DNA of 64,000 bases from Telopea speciosissima (lineage: Eukaryota; Streptophyta; Magnoliopsida; Proteales; Proteaceae), in contig NC_057920.1 of the NCBI RefSeq assembly GCF_018873765.1, positions 11,669,307-11,733,306 of the forward strand, read 5' to 3'. Shown here piece by piece: positions 58,053-64,000 of the stretch. Position numbers and translations under genes: made by a program. Numbering within the stretch: the stretch's first letter is position 1; each line of letters opens with the position of its first letter. The notes under the pieces are model-generated. The model worked only from the letters and a program-made list of their open reading frames with translations. It ran no database searches and was not told the origin of the DNA.

Positions 58053-61000
58053 TCATATACCAATCCCTAGCCATTCCAAGTTGTTGTCCTTTCTAAGCTC
58101 AGTTATTTTTAGACTAGATGATAGAGGTACCCACAGCCTGGCTGTGTCTTCATCACAGATCACTTCCTCTAAATCAACAAGATTCATGGCTGAAGGTGGC
58201 AATTCACTCAAATCTATGCATCCTCTCATGTCAAGCTTCTTCAAACAATGTAACTCACCCATCCCATCAGGCAGCATTTTTAAGTTGCAACAATCCGATA
58301 TATCAAGGAACCTCAGCTTCTGGAGTTTTTTTATCGAGTCTGGTAACTTACGTAATTCAGTACATGCATGCAACCTTAACAACTCTAAATCTGCTAAACA
58401 TCCAATTCCCTCAGGTAGTGCAGATAAGTTATCACAGTTAGTAATGCTAAGTTTCTGTAACTTGATGACATCGCAGATCCACGGAGGCAGTTCCACCAGA
58501 TCATGGCAGTAATCGATGTTGATCTCAACAAGATTAGGTAACACGTAGGAGGCGTTGATGGTGCATTTCATCAAAGCTTGGCCAAAATCACACATAACTA
58601 AAGATATCTTCTGCAAATTCATCAATGGCAATGTGAATTCATGAAGAGAAGGAATCGAGACTTTCTCTAACCTGATCCTCTTTAGATTAGCCAATTTACG
58701 AAGTGTTATCGAATTGCTTAGCACGGCATGGCTCCATCCATAGTTTGCAACGATAAGAACCTTTAGCTTTATCATCTTTTCCATGAATGGGGGTAAAGCG
58801 TAGTTACTCACAGAGAAATTCAGAATCAGAACCTCAACATCAATAAGTTGCAAGTCATACCAGCTTTCAGGACTCATTTCACCTGCAAGATTCAGCCTAT
58901 TATGTATGATGAGAGAGAGGGGGGGGAGGGGAAACTCAAGAAACAACACAACAGTTTAGCATGTTAGGATGAATGTGAGGAAACCTGTGTTGAGAGAAAC
59001 AAGACGGGCATCAAGATAGGGGTTCTCTTTTTTTCTCCAGCTCTCAGGGAGGCCATTTTTTCTTTTGTCCATGATAAGTCTTTTATTCTGCTGCTGCTGC
59101 TGGCTTTGGTTGATAGCCAGGCCTCTGAGCAGATCATACTGGGTAACAAATACCTCATTGAAGCTAGCATCAATCTCCCTTGCAAATTTCCTGATGAAAA
59201 TGAATTCACTAGTACTTATAGATATATGTTATCCACAAGTAGACAGGTCTTGTAAACACCGTCCAATCTGTTTTTTGAATAATATAACAGCGAGACATTT
59301 AGGAAACCACCAACGCAATACAACTGTTCATTATGGGGTTCAGATCATTTATTGGGATTGAGATTTAATTAGTTGTAGAATGTCAACACAGATAAACGAT
59401 TCAGTGGTGCTTTAAAGGGGGATATAAGTGTTTATTGCATCCTTGCAGCAGTTCACCGTGTCAATCTAAGCAAAATCAATATTCAATAGAATATAAGGCT
59501 GGATCTGACCTCAGCTAAACCAGGATCATGCTAAGATAGTTGTTTTCATTTATATTAAGTTTGTCAATTGCATAATCTACCTTAATAAAGCTTGCTATGG
59601 AGAACATGATTAGAATATCAACAGAAAATTGGAAACGACAGCCATTTTGGTGATCAACTTAGCCATAGACAAAATAACAGTTTCAATTAGAGCGAGCAAT
59701 GCAAGCAATGGAATTTAATTACTGGTTAGAAAAATAAAAGAAACATATATACCTGCTTCCAACCAAATTAACAAGATTTCGAGAGGCAAGTTCGAGAAGA
59801 TTGATATAGGCATCACTTTCATAATCTAGCTCATAGAGCTCACACCAAATATCGATCAGAGCAGAGGCAGGGATCCTTTTGTCTACAGGAAAGGAACCCA
59901 AGTCTAGAAAACACTGTAGAAGTTTATAATCTAAGGAATCCAAGCTTGTTGCAAGACAATTCTGCATCAATTGCTTTTTATCAAAATCAAGAATGGAGAA
60001 ACCTTCCGACAGTTTATCAGCCATGTTATTCCATCTGATTCTTGGCTGCAGGCACAGCGATTTGGCAATCACCATAATAGCGAGTGGGAAACCATTGCAG
60101 CATCTTACTATCTGCAGTTTAACACCATCAAGTAGAATCATAGTTCAGGAGGGACTAGAATAATGATAACATAATATTTCAGGTAGACCATTTAATTTAA
60201 AATGCTCACTTTTTTACCTAATCTGGAGGTGGCAGTATAGGATAAAGTTGAATTAGATTCTTTTTATACTGTGTTTTAACTTACCTATCGGAATCCCAAC
60301 CTGAAACCTTTGCCCTATTTGTTCCCAAAGCAAACATTGATTCAAACTCATTGTAGCAAAGACTTACATAATCACACAAATTTTAGATTCATGCGTTACT
60401 TTGTAAAATGTTGAATGATGTATCCTTGTTTGACCTGTAGCTCTTCAGATTCTTGGGAGTTTGACTTATAAAAGTGAAAATGGGTAACCTTGTTGTCATT
60501 CATCTTCCATAATACAAGCTGTGGACCAATTAGCCTAGACTTATGAATATGCATTTAATCAGGCCTTTTCAGCTTTTAAGGTCTTCTTTTCTTTATGGTT
60601 AAGAGAATAGTTTTCATCCTAAATGTATGAATGACCATCAAATCATACAACAGCTCATGGTGAATTGTTCTTTAATCTTCTAAAATATGCTCATAGACTG
60701 CCTAACGTCAGTTACTTTTTATGCAAGAAAATTCTCTTAGCTTGTTTTGTGTATGGCATATCAGAAAGCAAAGTGTAGATTTTGAATTTGGACTTTTACG
60801 GTTTTATACAGTTATAATTTTATTTATTATGTGCATATGGAGATATCAATCTAAACAAGGATGCATATTACGCAAGCAGAGTGGTTGGGAGAGAGAGAGA
60901 GAGAGAGACAAAGCACCTTATCTAGAAGTCGCTCATCTAGCTCATAGTCCTCATTCCCATCTTGAGGCAGTGCTGTTTGACGAAAGAGAGCCATGGAATA

Positions 61001-62247
61001 CTCGTGATTGAGTGGCTTCAAACTATATTTAGAACGATGTTTAGAATTATATATATTGAATGCTTCTCTTGATGTAACCAGCATCTTATATCCTTCTGTT
61101 CTGGAGAAAAACTTCTCTATAATTGATTCGTCCAAAACATCATCCAGAACTAGCAACAGTGGCTTTGATTTTCTCTGCTTCAGAAGGGAATGAAATTGCT
61201 TAATTGCATCTTCTTCACTCAGGTCGGACCCACCACCAATCAATGTTTGTAGGATCTTTAATGTGGGCTTACTTGAAGCAGTTATAAAGTATATTTTATC
61301 CTTGAATGTGTCTGTACCAAATAGAGAGTATAATAAGAAAGTTGAAATGTTTAAACAGATCTATTTATAAAACCTGAGAAAAAAAAAAAAGATAAAATAA
61401 GGATATCGAGATGGGATGATTTTTAACTTCAAAGAACAGAGTTTGCGCCAGGTCAGTAAGAAATGCTGTTGCTCCTCTGTCAGATGGCATTCCTCCATCC
61501 ATTTCATTTCTATGAACAAAGAAAAGTTTTATATCCAACTGAAAGTTCGCAGCAGGAAGAAGGCGACAGAGAAATCAAGTGAGAAGAAATAAAAGTTTTT
61601 TTGGAGTTCATGTCAATACCTGTAACTTTTTTGTCTCCGCAAAGCATGGCAGCTAATGTCGACTTCCCACTTCCCCCTGGAGCACATAGTCCAAGCACCG
61701 TAACATTTTCTTTGAACAATTCAGTCTTCAATTCTTCGAGAGCTATACCAAATCCAACAACACCACCATGTGGGAGTTCAGGAACCGCAGATAAACCATC
61801 AGTCCAAAGGGATCCCACACCCAACTTCCGATTCACTTCTTCCATCTCACTTAGCATTTGTCCGACGTCGCGATGAATCAGTTTGGTGTCGAGCGAGATT
61901 TCAGGCAACAACTCTTGATAGAACCTTCGAATATCGTTATCCAAATTGAGGATCTTACTGGAGTAACGGATTCTACCGATGATGTTAAAACGGGAGACCT
62001 CGCAGCACTCCTGGACGAGCTCTTCTCCTTTCCCCAACTTCTTGATTATTTTCTCGAGCCACTCCCGGTTACAATCGTTTAACCCTAAATCCAATTCCTT
62101 CCTTTCTTTAAAAAGAGGAATCACACGTTCGAGAGTACTTTGGAGCTGATTAAGGTCTTTCTTGAAATTGACGGCCTTATTCTTCATTTCTAATATCGCA
62201 CGCAGCACCTCTCCAGCTACTGCACCCAAGATGATTCCTTCCGCCAT
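58053..62247 (-). CDS. NRG1-like: NRG1-like helper NLR, copy C (805 aa), altered MHD motif
   Basis: Exons: 62247-61620, 61311-60917, 60111-59753, 59190-58985 and 58882-58053; phases match. Start chosen at MAEGIILGAVAGE, the paralogs' start; an ATG at 62265 would add six residues. Acidic E3 and E13 present. P-loop APGGSGKST 189-197. Kinase-2 is LLLVLDDVL (261-269), Leu for the usual Trp. The NB linker after the P-loop is about 14 residues shorter than in A. GFPLA 348-352; FLDLGSFPVDKR has V for E. The MHD position is QYD (478-480), not QHD, and LLRDLA is LLRGLA. A short Gln run follows (QSQQQQQNK). LRR intact, ending LEWLGIGI. The frame is whole, so it is probably expressed, but its nucleotide-switch motifs are the most altered of the array. 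Confidence 0.9.
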
Positions 62248-64000
62248 CTTCTGTACCTTTCTCACTTTCTAAGACTCCTCCCTCTTATGAATCCGAAACC
62301 CTAACTCAGGAATTTCAAGTCAGTCCGAAGTCCGAACTCCTCCGAGGTACAATAAGAGATAAGACTCTCTTCTGTTCAAGTTGGCAGCTGATGAAGAAGA
62401 GTTTTGCATAATAGTACTATTTGCTGTAAAAAAGAAAAGCCCCCCTCCTCTTTCAAACCTTATTCCTTTTCAAATTTTATTATTATTATTATTATTTTTA
62501 TTTTTTTTTTTTTTTAATTTGACTGACTTCGTGAGTCTTATAATAAATTAATTAATTAATTTCTGAGAACTGAGGAGACTTGGAGAAAGAGGACACGAAG
62601 TGCCGGAGTGGAGGAGCTGTTCTTTTTCGTTGACTGACAATTTGTTCTTGTCTTCTATGGCTTAACTGGAATGGACGAGCTGTTCTGCTGTTCTTTTCAT
62701 TGACTGACGAAGAAACTTCCTCCTCGTATACTCCTATTGGGGAATTTTTATCCTTTCAATTACCCTGTCCGTACTTGACGTCAAGTACATCTAATGGAGG
62801 GAGGTGGATCCCATGTGGATCCTACCTCGAACAGTGTGTTCGAATAAGGGATAAGATAGTTATTTCTACCTCCTTTGTTAGATGTACTTGACGTCAAGTA
62901 CGCATTCTCCGACCAGAACATAGTTTCTACACTAGCGCGACGGTGCCAGTAGGATTGTGTGGAGATTTACCATTAAAAAAAAAAAGGGATTGTGTGGAAA
63001 AGCATCAGTAAGGATGGGATTTCTGGATTCTGATCCTCTATTACACATTGTCCGTTCCACCGTCGTGCTTCCTCACACAGGCAGGCACACAATGATCGCT
63101 ATAACCCATCCGGGCAAGGCATTCGGATAGTGGGTAGGGATGTCATTGCTGCCCGCTGCTTGTGTGCGGAAATAGGGTGGCAAGATGGGCGGTAGAGTAT
63201 CCAAATTGGGGATTTCTACCTTTTAGGAGGATGAGACGGGATTCATTTAATCTGAGCATCCAACTATCCACCTAACACTTGAAAGGATAAAAAGGCGTCA
63301 CTGCCCATGTTTTTACGATTGGATGCTCAAGTGATTGAGAGGATAAAAATCCCATCAATGATTGATTTAAATATAAAATATTTAAAATTCCAAAAAAATA
63401 TATATATAAATACTTTAAGTCTTTTTCTTTTTTTTACTATTTCTCTATCTCTCTTTACCTAAATTTTAAACCAATCTAATTCATTCGAAATTGATAGAGG
63501 TCGTCAGGTCCAAATCCAAACATAGCATTTAGCTCAATCTTGGAAGGAGAATAAATTTCCAACAAGGCAACATGGCTTACAAGAAAATGACGGAGCTTTA
63601 AAGAATAGGATCATGGGCATGGCCTTAATTGCCATGTCGAACTCCCCACTGGCCTAAGCAAGGATGTAAATGATAACCAAAATTCGAATTCGAATTTGAA
63701 TCCGCATCCGTATCTGTTTAGGGATATTCGTATTCATTTAGAGATATCCAGAAAATAACCCGAATACTCTAATTAAAATCCATCCAAAAAAAAATTCAAA
63801 TACTTAATAATAAAAAATTAAATAAATAATGATTTTGAGAGCTTTTGAAAATTCAATAGGTTCTAGAATATGATGAAAAGAGAATCATGATCTAAGAGAT
63901 ATGAATTGAGAGTGAATTGTATCCACTAGAGGTAGGAAGGTCCGGGTTACACAAGGCAGAGATGTAAACGGATGGTCAAAAATCCAAATCCGTTTAGAGG
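62248..64000. other. NRG1-C upstream intergenic
   Basis: No gene seen. An ATT microsatellite and T-run lie at 62477-62515. Two palindromes containing TGACGTCA form an inverted pair at 62771-62903. A tiny retroposition scar sits at 62952-62998. From about 63655 to the window end, text such as GGATGTAAATG, AATTCGAATTTG, ATATTCGTATTC and GATGTAAACGGAT is typical of a hAT-like MITE that may run past the window. Confidence 0.4.
62771..62903. mobile_element. 133-bp element bounded by palindromic TGACGTCA repeats
   Basis: GTACTTGACGTCAAGTAC, itself an 18-bp perfect palindrome, occurs at both ends. The left copy is followed by ATCTAA and the right preceded by TTAGAT, giving 24-bp inverted arms. TGACGTCA is the core bound by bZIP/TGA factors. 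It may be a MITE, a binding-site pair, or both. Confidence 0.55.

Overview
The window is nuclear DNA of a flowering plant. It has multi-exon genes with GT-AG introns, RPW8-type helper NLR immune receptors, a nuclear tRNA-Asp, plant Copia and Gypsy-type LTR elements, RTE and L1 LINE tails, an Au-like SINE, MITEs and a plastid DNA insert. Three NRG1-type helper genes argue against a monocot, because NRG1 is reported missing there. A eudicot or magnoliid is the best guess; the species cannot be told.

The core is a minus-strand array of helper NLRs. One ADR1-like gene (6271-9427, 818 codons by my splicing) is followed by three NRG1-like genes: NRG1-A (37757-43049, 815 aa), NRG1-B (46665-51410, 823 aa) and NRG1-C (58053-62247, 805 aa). 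All four share one five-exon structure and splice in frame by eye. ADR1 and NRG1 proteins act downstream of sensor NLRs and EDS1 complexes as calcium-permeable channels, so this is linked signalling machinery. Two NRG1 copies carry changes at known functional positions: NRG1-C has QYD in place of QHD at the MHD motif, and NRG1-B lacks the second N-terminal acidic residue.

Layout: 0.6-1.7 kb, a decayed reticulon-like gene; 2.0-3.7 kb, hAT-like non-autonomous elements; 6.3-9.4 kb, ADR1-like; 9.7 kb, tRNA-Asp; 11.3-14.0 kb, a 2.7 kb solo LTR; 14.1-14.7 kb, an inverted-repeat element holding a gag zinc-knuckle relic; 14.9-22.1 kb, a full-length but broken Copia element with LTRs and target-site duplication (TSD); 22.1-26.5 kb, decayed copies of NLR flanking DNA loaded with MITEs and two solo LTRs; 26.7-33.8 kb, a second Copia element interrupted by two solo LTRs; 33.8-35.0 kb, a Pack-type element with DUF674 and cinnamoyl-CoA-reductase fragments; 35.1-35.8 kb, an L1-like retroposon; 35.8-62.3 kb, the NRG1 array with a plastid trnI fragment, an RTE LINE and a SINE between genes.

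Many insertions show exact TSDs. Because the NRG1 flanks are duplicated, several also have an empty site in a paralogous copy inside the same window, so relative insertion order can be read directly.

All exon boundaries, TSDs and repeat limits were read by eye. No alignment, search or expression data were available.
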